Source: Paulinella micropora (Eukaryota > Cercozoa > Imbricatea > Euglyphida > Paulinellidae). Taken from it: 64,000 nucleotides of DNA. Below are positions 12,333 to 21,519 of this stretch, piece by piece (positions within the stretch are counted from its first letter, which is position 1; every line of letters starts with the position of its first letter). Where the stretch lies: NCBI GenBank assembly GCA_019918135.1, contig WBZZ01002188.1, forward strand, positions 1-64,000, in the 5' to 3' direction. The translations under genes were made by a program, and so were the position numbers. The notes below the pieces were generated by a model that saw nothing but the letters and a program-made list of their open reading frames with translations, was not told the origin of the DNA and did not search any database.

Positions 12333-12584
12333 ATGCCATCACAAAGCGGACCGGTCGGCTCTGTAAAGCTAGGGAGACCTGCTAAATACACATCTGTTGA
12401 AGAAAAGAAAAAAGCTCATTACGAGGCTTCAAGAAGATATGTCTTAAAAAATCCAGAAATGTATAGAAAGGCGGGAGTTTCATATTACGAAAGGAATAAA
12501 GAAGCCATATCGGCGAGAAGGAAGGAGCGATATGCTATGAAAAAGAAACAAAAAATTGAAAGTGATGTAGAAGTTGAAATATGA
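12333..12584 (+). CDS. Small basic GRP-motif protein, duplicate copy
   Basis: This duplicates the 83-residue protein at 37967-38218, with the same predicted sequence. Confidence 0.6.
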   Translation: MPSQSGPVGSVKLGRPAKYTSVEEKKKAHYEASRRYVLKNPEMYRKAGVSYYERNKEAISARRKERYAMKKKQKIESDVEVEI

Positions 12585-12720
12585 CAGATGTAATTAATTA
12601 ATTTTTTTCCAATAAATTTTTTTTACATTTATATAATTATCATCTAAACAAATAACACAGATATATTATCAATCATTGGGATTAATTCAAAACCAAAAAA
12701 TCTTTCCATAATATAACATA

Positions 12721-14777
12721 ATGTCATATAAGCCCCCTCTACCACCAAGACCAAACAAGCAATATGTTCAACTTCTTCAAGCTAAGGCTAAGCTGAGAAA
12801 AGTTGAAACGAAAGATAAAAGAAACCGCCGAGACCTTTTATCTAACATCCGTAGTAATACGAAAGCAAATCTCCGCGAGGCAAAGACGCGAGAAGCAAAG
12901 CGGCGAGAGTTTAAAGCAAACGATTACGAAGTTAGGAGGGATAACCAGCTGAACTCTCTCACATTCAAATTTAGGGATTTAGATATAAGCTTCTATGACA
13001 CTGACGCTCTAGAAGAGAAGGTATTGATACCCGCTATACGATATGCTAGAAGGGAAGGGATGACGGCTAACGCGGACGTCAATATATCTATAACATACTC
13101 CACAGCTCCTGCTAATGAGCGATACGATCACTATTTAAAAAAGAAAAGTTTCAATTCATTTCAACTCCGTCAATACGATACAGTATTTATGGATGCTCTG
13201 AACGAGTTCAACATAAACAATATTGAAGCTGGCGAGAGAGGATATGAAAGAACCATACGATACGTGGAAATAACCATAGTTCAAGAAAACGGCGGAGGAT
13301 GCTATGAAGGAAAAACTGAAAAGAGGGAGAAAGTTGAAGAAGGTAAAAAGATATCTCCGCCAAGCAAAAACAACAACTGCTTATTCTTCTTATGTAAGGA
13401 TATTCTAAATATTAAACCGATGAACAAGAACCGCTGTAATATTGTCCGAGCCGAATTCAACCTTCCTCCAAACTCCCCCATACCATTTTCAATAGCCGTC
13501 CAAATATTGAAAAAATATGGGAAAGAAGGGAAAACATACGAAATAACAGACCACGTTATGAAGGAAACAGTCAGCACAAATGAAGAAGGACAAGAACCAG
13601 ATAAACTAATCTTTTTAGAAAATAACCACTATTACGGACTGGTTAAGCAATTCAAGAAGCGGTGCGAAGACTGTTTGAAACTATACTTAAAGAAACATAC
13701 TTGTAGTCTCAATATGAAGAAGTTTGCTGATATTAGATTGAAGAAGAATGGTAAAAGACACTTAATAACTAAACTACACACAGAAGAAAAAATAAATAAC
13801 GACCAAGTTCTCCATTACGATTTGGAAACATTTAGAAATACAACCATCGCGGTCGGCTACGATATCCACGAATGCTACATAGTCGGATATACTCAGGGCT
13901 CTGAGGGTTTCAAATACATAGCAGGTAAAGACTGTATAAGCCAATTCGTGGACCTTCTAATAAAACGAGGCAACCTTATAAAAGAAGGATGGGAGTCGAA
14001 ATGTAAAAATGACAAACCGCCCGTTCTATATGTTAATGGTTTTAACGGAGCGAACTTTGACCACTACTTCATACACCAGGAATTAATTAAAAGAGGTATT
14101 AAGATTAAGTCGTCAAAAATTAACAACGGCTCTATCATCTGCTTAGAGTTTGAAAATGTTAAGATGTGGGATATGTGTAAGCATACTCAAGGAAGTCTTA
14201 AAGTAAATCTTGAAAGTATGGGGTGCTCAGTGCTTAAGGGAGACTTTGACCACGAACAAGCACGCAGATGGGAAGATATGGAAGAAAAGATGAAGCAGGA
14301 CTGTCTGGCTTATCTAAGGAATGATGTTATGGGTTTGAAGGAATTATACGATAAGATAAACACTACTATATTTACAGCTCATAAGGTCAATCTAACTTCA
14401 TACATTTCAACTTCAAGTCTCGCTTTTAACATATGGAAAAAATACGTAGACGGTAAATACGAGGTGAGACTTCCAACGGTGGAGCAGGAAAGAGCATTTA
14501 GAAAATCCATTATCGGCGGAAGGACTTACCCGTCTAAGAGGCGGTTCATTTCAGCTCAGTATGAAAGATATTTGAAAAAAGAAATAGGATACACTGATAT
14601 AGATGATTACCTGATTGATGCGGATGTTGTCTCTCTATACCCATCAGCAATGTTGGATGAGTTTATGGTTGGTGATATAATAGAAACAATCGGTCCATTC
14701 GACCCGCGAAACCTTCAAATCGGTATTTACAACCTTGACTACATTTCTCCAAAAAATATACTACACTCCAGAATTGG
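12721..14777 (+). pseudogene. Polinton family B DNA polymerase, truncated duplicate
   Basis: This is the first 685 or so codons of the polymerase found whole at 34705-37830. It includes the three exonuclease motifs and the first polymerase motif (DADVVSLYPS). The gene is then replaced by retroelement X. It is part of a truncated, broken element copy. Confidence 0.9.
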
Positions 14778-16351
14778 CGTTCGCGTCCCCGTTGATTGAT
14801 ACTATCATAAACCTGTCACTCACGGACCTTACCCTACCTTTCCGCACTGCGGTTCGCCGGAAGAGTTCGTAAGAAGTCAGGTTCAAGCGGCATACAGACG
14901 TTTGATTACTTTTTCATTTCCGACTTTACCCGGAGTTACCGTTACTAGGGTAGTTTGATTTGTCATAAGGACGGATAGTACAATTTCCACTTAATCATTC
15001 AGTGATACAGCGGACACTATACTTTGCCACTCTAGTGGCAGTATTAACTTAATCAGTCTTTGTAGAAATTTTTAGACAAGTATCATCTCGGTGACTGGAG
15101 TACATTCATTATATTTTCCCTCCAGCTTATTTGAAAGTTACGTTACGCTTATCTTAGTTTTGCGACGCACTGTAGTTGTCAGAATTCTCTTTATTAAATT
15201 TGCCTTCCCTCCCTTTTGGTAGCTGTGTGAGACAGGACCGGTGGACTCTGAAAGGAGTCGGTAAAGGCCTCTATAATAAGTATGCTGAGTTGTTCAAAGG
15301 TTATGCGCCTTGAGGCCGATAAGGGAGTCAGCTTCTCACTGAAGCAGACGTTAAGTGCAATACCCATATTAGATGGGAACAATAGAGGATACTCGGATTT
15401 CAAAAACAAGTTAGAAAAATATGCTGAAGACATTAGTGCCTGGCACGGGGAATGTGTGAAGCTAGCCTTCGCCAACCCCGCAAAAGCAAAGGTTAAATAC
15501 CCCTATGACCACGCCGAGGCGATGGATCTAGAGGAGAGGGATTTGCCTGAAGAGCCGGAGTCAGAGGACACTCCTGACACAGAGTCAGAGACAGAGTCAG
15601 AAACAGAGACACTGAAAGACGAGCAGAAAACAAGACACGGCAATACAGTTATCCATAAAGTTAGGCCACGCACGAAAGTCCCATTGCAAAAGCCTAAAGA
15701 TTGGGACAAGATGGATAAGGAGAAGAAGATGAGGTGGAGAGAGAAGCACGCGAAGAAGCAGAAGAGAGAAATAAGAAGACAGACGAGGAGAGCACACTCC
15801 ATAAGAGTGAAAGCTGTACAAAGAAGAAGAAGTATTACGAAAAGATGCGTGCCTTGCAGCTTGTGCTTTCTGTTGACTTTTCTCACACTCTTGTCGTACA
15901 ATATCTGAGGACCAAGACTCCCAACGGCCCGATAGAGATGATAGAGTTAGTCAGGGCCAAGTTTGGTTCAGTGGGAGATGTGAGCAAACGTATCAATGCT
16001 GAGAGGTTTGAACACATCTACCCAAAACCAGGGACAAATGTAGGCACCGGGTGAAGCTACTACCTCGCCTTCAAAAGCGAGGTAGAGAGCTTACGAACAC
16101 ACCCCTTTGAAGAGGAAGAGTTAACTCGTAAGCTGCTTCAAAGGCTGGCCAAAAACCGTGCCTTTGGTAGCGATTACGAGGCTAACTAGTTCAATCTTCC
16201 CGCAAACCTAAGATCTAAGCATGATGACTTAGTTGAGAGTGCGAGGGATAAGTGGGAGATATGGAAGAAAGGGAAGGGGAGAAGGGAGGAAAGCAGAGAT
16301 GAAGACGAGAGCAGGAGACGTAGAAAGCAGAAAGGACAGGAGACAAACCAT

Positions 16352-16756
16352 ATGATGGATGATCAGGATGACGATAAAGGGGGTGAGGGTAAGACAGGTA
16401 AGTTGAGAAAGAAGAAAGAATGGTGGCTGAAAGTCACCTGCTATGCTTGCGAGAAGGTGGGGCATACGAAGGCGTATTGCCCAAAACTAAAAAAGAAACT
16501 CCAAAAGCAGGAAGAAGAAGAGAAAACCCCTAAAGGCAAGAACAAAAAGGGCCAAAATAAAGGCAAAGGGAAGAAAGATATAGCTCTGTTAAGGGAGGAA
16601 GAGAGGGAGGATGACGAAGAACAGGGAGGGTGGCAAGAGAGCGATAGCGATGCGCTTCTTGTTTTCATGAGGGGTGACAAGCCCGACGTCCCTGGGGAGG
16701 TAACCCCTGACGACGATGGTGGGGGAGAGCGAGCGAAGTTCAGGGTGACCCTATGA
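16352..16756 (+). CDS. X retroelement gag zinc-knuckle segment (fossil)
   Basis: This is an open stretch of 134 codons containing one retroviral-type zinc knuckle, CYACEKVGHTKAYC (C-x2-C-x4-H-x4-C), which in living elements binds the element RNA. It is followed by a lysine-rich run and then an acidic tail ending DALLVF. An identical copy lies at 3488-3892. It is part of fossil retroelement X and was not assessed as an independent gene. Confidence 0.7.
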   Translation: MMDDQDDDKGGEGKTGKLRKKKEWWLKVTCYACEKVGHTKAYCPKLKKKLQKQEEEEKTPKGKNKKGQNKGKGKKDIALLREEEREDDEEQGGWQESDSDALLVFMRGDKPDVPGEVTPDDDGGGERAKFRVTL

Positions 16757-17478
16757 GTGATTCTGAAAGAGGTGGTCGTCCCCCGCTGGCTAGCCCTAGC
16801 TTAGGGAGTCCCTTAGCGAAAACTAGTCGGGTTGTGGATTCGTCCCAACCTATCATCTCACCCAACTTCAGTCGTCAGCTACCGCGCCCCCCCCCCCCCC
16901 CCCACACACACACAACGATTCCCTCAGAGTCTGAGGAGATTCTGAACAAAACCCCCCTGCCCAAACCAAATAAACCCCCTCTAATCATGAACAGCTATAG
17001 TCAATCCCAGCCTCGGTCCACTAAATCTCTGGGGAAAAACAACAGAAATAAACCCTGCAATATTTCTCTAGAGAGGGAGCAAAAGGGAATAAATGCATCG
17101 CAAGCAAAGCGGGTGGTTTTCGGTTGTTATTGCGGCTATCATACCAAAAACCAGGACGATGAGTTTCCCTGGAGCCCGGGCCCCAAGTCCCCTTATTATC
17201 CGGATGAGCTAGGTTTGTTAGCTGCAGCTGAGGAGATAGGAGAGAACGAGATCGCACGCGCATGCCACCTCACAACTGCAATAACAGCAGAGACTGCAGA
17301 GACAGAGAGAGAGAGAAAGTGAGGCGAGAGGGAAGAGTAGTAGGGCAGAAGTGAGGGGGAGTGGCAAAAGAGACAGTGCTCCACAACCAGAACCCACGCC
17401 TACCTTATCTATTCACTACCGCACAACATCACAAGACATGCAAGCCACCTCAACCACAAACTTGGATACAGTCTGATC

Positions 17479-18012
17479 ATGAATGAGTGTGGGAGACCAT
17501 CTGGTCTACCCAGTGCTGGTGCAGGAGGCAAGGAGGGCAAGGAGGAGGCAACGGCAGTGGCAATAGAAACAACGCCACCACAACCAGGTCCCACACTCCA
17601 AGCATCAGAACAAACACCTCCCATCATCACATTCAAAGACATTGCACTTATTGCACAACAACTTACAACAACATGCATAAGAGGGAGCAATGGGAGAGTA
17701 ATGAGAGTAAGTGAGGGTAAGCTTGTGGAAGACGAGTTTTTGTCTGATGTGGTGAGGGCAATAGAGGGGGTGTACATATCTCACGCATCCCGCACCACCA
17801 TCACACCACCAGGGGGACCACGAACATCAACCACCACATCACAATCATCCACCCCCACCAAGCCTATCACCGCTAATTACTCATTAGAATTAGCCGGAGA
17901 GGAAGGGAGAAATAGGAAGAACACGATAGTGCAGGATAGCGGGTCCATTAGGGGCATAGCTTGCAATCCGGAAATGCTTCACGACGTTAAGTCTGTAGCT
18001 CCCAATTATTAA
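17479..18012 (+). CDS. X retroelement 3' ORF, unknown (fossil)
   Basis: This 177-codon open frame is rich in Thr, Pro, Gly and Ala, and the same frame occurs in copy 1 at 4613-5146. It is not recognised. The middle part (ITFKDIALIAQQLTTTCIRG) looks globular and the ends look disordered. It lies downstream of the zinc-knuckle segment of retroelement X, so it is likely the continuation of a gag-like polyprotein or an unrelated passenger. No protease signature is seen in it. Confidence 0.4.
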   Translation: MNECGRPSGLPSAGAGGKEGKEEATAVAIETTPPQPGPTLQASEQTPPIITFKDIALIAQQLTTTCIRGSNGRVMRVSEGKLVEDEFLSDVVRAIEGVYISHASRTTITPPGGPRTSTTTSQSSTPTKPITANYSLELAGEEGRNRKNTIVQDSGSIRGIACNPEMLHDVKSVAPNY

Positions 18013-18297
18013 GCTTAATTACCGGAAACGGCGAGTGTCAGATGGGAATAGCCATGTGACAGTGTAATATTATTGCTGTTATTTCACAGTTTTTTATGTT
18101 TTTCCACCGTTGGCCTCATATATCACATCCGGTTTTTCACCGCTTTATTACCTCAGTATTACCAATTTACTTAGTTCATTTCCATTTACTTCATTTGGAT
18201 CAATTGCCTAATTATGCAAGTCGGTTACCGGAATTGCATGATTATTTGCCTTATGACTTTCTCACAAGCACAGCCTTGCTCGTAAGAATCACAAGCA

Positions 18298-18303
18298 AAT
18301 AAT
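18298..18303 (+). other. Target site duplication, left (AATAAT)
   Basis: The six bases AATAAT lie between retroelement X and the Polinton left end. The same six bases follow the right end at 39044-39049. Six bases is the known duplication length for Polintons. Confidence 0.85.
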
Positions 18304-18592
18304 AGAAGATGATTATCCTTTTTTTAGGGTCATTTTTAAGAAAATGCCCTCTAAAAAAGGATCTTTTCAGACCCAAATCGCTATTTTTAAACATCATAAA
18401 GAAATCATGTAGAAATCAAGAAGGAAGCGAAATGAGATGATAGAATAATTCGATACGTAGAAAAGTAAAATAGAATTGGACAGCCAAACTTCGATGCGAC
18501 TGCGCGGTGATTTTTGTCGCAGCGTCGCACGCTTTTTCTCTCTTGCGATAGTTTCTGCTGTTTTTGTCGCACAAACGCACAAACGCAAAAAC
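18304..18592 (+). repeat. Polinton left terminal inverted repeat
   Basis: This is about 289 bp and matches the right terminal repeat with one or two differences. It starts AGAAGATGATTATCC. Bases 18317-18360 form a hairpin with CCTTTTTTTAGGG pairing to CCCTCTAAAAAAGG around an inner CATTTT/AAAATG stem. Copies of the repeat also occur at 5438 and 11508. Confidence 0.9.
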
Positions 18593-18619
18593 CACAAAAC
18601 GCACAAAACCACGAACATA

Positions 18620-19108
18620 ATGTCCATTAATCTCATTCCAAATAACATAAAAGATAAAGATATGTGGAAAGAGCAGTTTAAAGTAGGTAGATATGGAATA
18701 AAAAAACTAAATGAAATGAAAATAAAGCAAGAGAAAGAGATAGAGAAAGATGAGATGATAATTGAGAATATGAAGAAAGAGTTGGAAAAAAAGAAAGAGA
18801 GACTAGATGCGTTGAATGAGATGATATTCGAAAGTGAGAAGGAGAGATATGATATCGAAGAAGACTTAATGGAGGATAGAAGAAAGAAGATGAAAAAGAG
18901 AAAGATTGAAAGTGAGTTGGGATTGATGAAGCAGTGGAAGAGAGGGAATAGGGGAATGTTGAAAGCAGGAGAGATAGCAGAAATGGAAAGAAGGATTGAA
19001 AATGGAACGACGTTTGCTGAGGCGTGCGTGATGATGAAAAGAATAGATGAAATAAGTGAAAAGGGGAGAGAGGGAGACAGGAATATGAACAGGGCTTACA
19101 GGGAATAA
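18620..19108 (+). CDS. Polinton coiled-coil protein, unknown function
   Basis: The gene encodes 162 residues from the ATG before SINLIPN. A longer frame runs upstream into the terminal repeat, but this start is preferred because the sequence before it is repeat. About residues 25-110 are Lys/Glu/Met-rich with heptad-like spacing, predicting a long coiled coil, followed by a basic helix-rich region. It is the first gene inside the left terminal repeat. No family is recognised; a structural or DNA-binding role is possible but unsupported. Confidence 0.65.
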   Translation: MSINLIPNNIKDKDMWKEQFKVGRYGIKKLNEMKIKQEKEIEKDEMIIENMKKELEKKKERLDALNEMIFESEKERYDIEEDLMEDRRKKMKKRKIESELGLMKQWKRGNRGMLKAGEIAEMERRIENGTTFAEACVMMKRIDEISEKGREGDRNMNRAYRE

Positions 19109-19192
19109 AATACTTTTATATTATGTCCTGGGCACGACAATAAACTACCCCTACATAAACACATATTGTCCCTCTGTGTGTTTATGTAGGCG

Positions 19193-19633
19193 ATGGACGA
19201 TTTAGCGGCCGCGTTGGAAGGCGTCCAGTTTGCCCCCGACCCCATCCAGCCCGTTCCAGCCCCAGCCCCAGCCCTGCCCGACCCAGCCCCAGCCGACCCT
19301 GCTCCTGCCGACCCTGCCCCGCGCCCAATCGTTGCTCCTCCTGTTGGATGGATAAATTTTGCGAACATTCACGCAGAAGAATGGATAAACAACAGGAAAT
19401 GTGTGATGGTCCCGAGAGACTTTATCTTGTCTAAGAAAAGTGTTATCGCTTTTGATTTCAAATCCGACATTCGCAACCACATTCGTCGGGAAGAAGCAAA
19501 GGAGAATGACTTTTTTTTCAGGGTGGTTGATGTTGATAGCACAATCAAGAGGCCGAGAAATGAACAATTGTTTCTCGTGGCAGTTGGGGGGCCTGATGAG
19601 GTAATAATATTTAAATTCACTTACCGCGATTAA
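19193..19633 (+). CDS. Polinton small protein with Pro/Ala/Asp repeat
   Basis: The gene encodes about 146 residues, or 165 in the duplicate at 6327-6824. The N-terminus carries repeats of Pro-Ala-Pro and Asp-Pro-Ala (about residues 18-45), likely a flexible linker. A compact domain of about 100 residues follows, with an acidic/basic mix and a segment ending VAVGGPDEVIIF. It lies between the coiled-coil gene and the convergent integrase gene. Not recognised; one of the two copies may be broken. Confidence 0.6.
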   Translation: MDDLAAALEGVQFAPDPIQPVPAPAPALPDPAPADPAPADPAPRPIVAPPVGWINFANIHAEEWINNRKCVMVPRDFILSKKSVIAFDFKSDIRNHIRREEAKENDFFFRVVDVDSTIKRPRNEQLFLVAVGGPDEVIIFKFTYRD

Positions 19634-19702
19634 CAGAAAATTACAGCACAGGGCGATGTTAATCAAGTGGATTGTTCCGTTGTGGGTCTAATAAAATCTT
19701 TC

Positions 19703-20671
19703 TCACAAATCTAATATTACTTTTGCTTTCTTTTCTCTCTTGCTCGTCCTAACATTTCCCTCATCCACGTCTTCTCTCTTTAACTGTTCCTTTGTTTTCT
19801 TTTCTTTTGTTATTTCTTTTACTTGTTCTTTTATTTGTTTTTCTTCATCGGCCGGTTTATCAAACTTAGTTTTCAATAGTTCACGAGGGCTGACCAGCTC
19901 ATCCGAATTTAATATCAACTTGAAACCGGAACGGCCAACGACTGTATAAATTTGTTTACTGTATTGCTTGCCGCCTTTAGAAAATAAATTCCTCTTTAGC
20001 TCCTTTCTTACCTTGTCGCCTTTTTCAAATTCGTCTACTAACCCATCCCGCTGAATACGTTGTTTATTTTTATTTACACCCTTAAATACATCTATCGGCC
20101 GGGCTTTAATTGTTCTATGAAACCGCATATTATAAGCGTCTACCATGTCATTAATATAAGTTAGCCAGTCAAAATTGCCGTTAGTTTCGAATAGCATGTC
20201 CAGCCATCTACGTATTGTTCTTATAACCCGGTCAACGATAGCAAGCGCCCGATGGTCTCCTATTTCAACAGTCCGATGTTCGACGTTGTTATCTCTGAAA
20301 TAATCTTTAACCATTCCTTTATATTCACTTCCGCTATCTGTTGTAATGCTTTCCGGTGTGTATGGTATTGATTTCAAAGCCATATAAACTTCTTTCGCCG
20401 TTTTGTTTTTAAGCGGTTTAATGATTAAAAATCGACTATGAGTGTCAATCCAAAATAACATCCAAGCATAGCCTTTATTTCCTTTCTTATCTTTCAACTT
20501 TGACATATCGGCCAAATCTACAAATACTTGTTTAAGTGGTTTATCAGACCATATTGTATTCCATTTATCCGTTGGTAATCTTTTCTGGTAATGTATTTCA
20601 AGAGCTTGCTGTTCCTTTCTCTCATCTTCATCCTCCGCACCTCCCGGATTACTATGTTTGTTGTCCATCAC
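19703..20671 (-). CDS. rve-type (retroviral-like) integrase
   Basis: This 322-residue integrase inserts the linear element DNA into the host genome and makes 6-bp target duplications. The rve catalytic core spans about residues 45-200, with the Asp-bearing strands VFVDLADMS near residue 50 and TTDSGSEY near 114, followed by the long helix with IVDRVIRTIRRW. A C-terminal SH3-like segment (GDKVRKELKRNLFSKGG through IYTVVGRSGFKL, about residues 215-265) is typical of Polinton integrases. A basic tail follows. It is transcribed toward the left end and followed by the convergent small gene. The identification is firm. Confidence 0.93.
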   Translation of the reverse strand: MMDNKHSNPGGAEDEDERKEQQALEIHYQKRLPTDKWNTIWSDKPLKQVFVDLADMSKLKDKKGNKGYAWMLFWIDTHSRFLIIKPLKNKTAKEVYMALKSIPYTPESITTDSGSEYKGMVKDYFRDNNVEHRTVEIGDHRALAIVDRVIRTIRRWLDMLFETNGNFDWLTYINDMVDAYNMRFHRTIKARPIDVFKGVNKNKQRIQRDGLVDEFEKGDKVRKELKRNLFSKGGKQYSKQIYTVVGRSGFKLILNSDELVSPRELLKTKFDKPADEEKQIKEQVKEITKEKKTKEQLKREDVDEGNVRTSKREKKAKVILDL

Positions 20672-20685
20672 CTCCCTTCGGGTTT

Positions 20686-20943
20686 CTAATACTTAATGAC
20701 ACCTAACGCTGTATCCTTATATATTAATCTTTCTTTTTTTTCAAGTTCAAAACAATAATTAGAACAAAACTCGTACGTATAAAATCGGTCGAAACTGTCG
20801 TCAATCGCCGTAATCTGTCGGTTCGCTAAACACAGAGTTAATCCACACACATAGCAACTATCGAAGTCGTAATCATCATGATTATATAGATAGTCCATAA
20901 TGTATAGACGGACATCGAGCGGTAAGTTTTTTATCTTCGACAT
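20686..20943 (-). CDS. Small F-box-like, Cys-containing protein
   Basis: This 85-residue protein starts MSKIKNLPLDVRLYIMDYL, a pattern like the start of an F-box (Leu-Pro-x-Asp followed by a helix). Two cysteine pairs follow (CYVC near residue 30 and CSNYC near 60), which may bind a metal. In many DNA viruses F-box-like proteins recruit host ubiquitin ligases. That role is inference here, since only a short N-terminal match is visible. It lies 14 bp before the integrase start, so the two may share a transcript. Confidence 0.6.
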   Translation of the reverse strand: MSKIKNLPLDVRLYIMDYLYNHDDYDFDSCYVCGLTLCLANRQITAIDDSFDRFYTYEFCSNYCFELEKKERLIYKDTALGVIKY

Positions 20944-20948
20944 CTATA

Positions 20949-21455
20949 TTAAAACTTTAAAAACATTTTTGAAATATCATTACTTTCTTTTTTTGTCTTC
21001 TCCGGCTGTCCAGCATAAACATTGACATTAACACGGCCGGTCTTTTTTCCCCCTTTCTTCGGATGAGGCTCCTCCTCGCTTTCCTCGCTTTCCTCGCTCT
21101 CATTATCGCTTTCTTCCACTTTCTTTTTTATCACCTTCTTTACCTTCTTCTGTTTGGTCTTCAGTTTCATACCAGCAACCCGTCTGGCAACGATATCTAC
21201 AAAGTCCTGTTCGACCTCTTCATCGCTTTCACTACTTTCCTCGATTGGCTCACCATCTCTGCCGTCTATCATATCCTTCGCCAACTGCTTCTTAGTAATG
21301 TGTTCCATCTTTTCGTCTTCATTCATTTCTTTCACATTCTTCGCCTCTTCCTCCGCTAGTAATTCCCTTGCCCTCTCAATCTTTCTCTGCCCAGCCTTTT
21401 CCTTTCGCCTCGCATTAGCGATTTTAAGATTTTCTACCGAAGATTTACCCGGCAT
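20949..21455 (-). CDS. Charged Lys/Glu/Ser-rich protein
   Basis: This 168-residue protein is dominated by charged residues: a basic N-terminal helix region (about residues 8-35), an acidic serine-rich stretch (EESSESDEEVEQD), a lysine-rich run, and a second acidic serine run (ESDNESEESEESEEE) before a Lys/Gly-rich tail. Serine-acid runs of this type are common casein kinase II targets. It is likely disordered and perhaps nucleic-acid associated. Its start faces that of the fibre gene, with about 65 bp between. Not recognised. Confidence 0.6.
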   Translation of the reverse strand: MPGKSSVENLKIANARRKEKAGQRKIERARELLAEEEAKNVKEMNEDEKMEHITKKQLAKDMIDGRDGEPIEESSESDEEVEQDFVDIVARRVAGMKLKTKQKKVKKVIKKKVEESDNESEESEESEEEPHPKKGGKKTGRVNVNVYAGQPEKTKKESNDISKMFLKF

Positions 21456-21519
21456 AATTGTTTGCTATGGGTTGGTATATTTTCCTAAATATAATATTTT
21501 AATTAAGATAATATATACA

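Larger units (their letters stand above)
10705..14777. repeat. Large inverted repeat, left arm
   Basis: This 4073-bp arm is the reverse complement of 35774-39846, which has exactly the same length. It carries 0.8 kb of flanking retroelement Y, the 6-bp target site, the Polinton terminal repeat, two small genes and about two thirds of the polymerase gene. A 14-bp filler separates it from the direct repeat on its left. Confidence 0.9.
11508..14777 (-). mobile_element. Polinton right end, inverted partial duplicate
   Basis: These 3.3 kb of the Polinton right end are inverted relative to the complete copy. Parts: terminal repeat about 11508-11796, HIRAN protein, small AT-hook-like protein, and about two thirds of the DNA polymerase, followed by retroelement X. 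It is broken by truncation but otherwise almost identical to the complete element. Confidence 0.85.
14778..18303 (+). mobile_element. Retroelement X, gag-bearing Ty1/copia-like fragment, copy 2
   Basis: This is the second copy of the 3.5-kb gag-bearing fragment. The best-preserved gag part (about 15282-16054) has a pattern like copia gag: an ILDGNNRGYSDFKNKL segment near its start and a later stretch resembling the gag core. Its right end is the AATAAT target site of the complete Polinton. Only the gag half of an element is present. It is broken, with several breaks, and probably older than the Polinton that inserted next to it. Confidence 0.7.

Noticed and set aside
5438-14777. Two further independent Polinton insertions
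   Set aside because: The partial copies share the same flanks and target site as the complete element, so they are duplicates of one locus.
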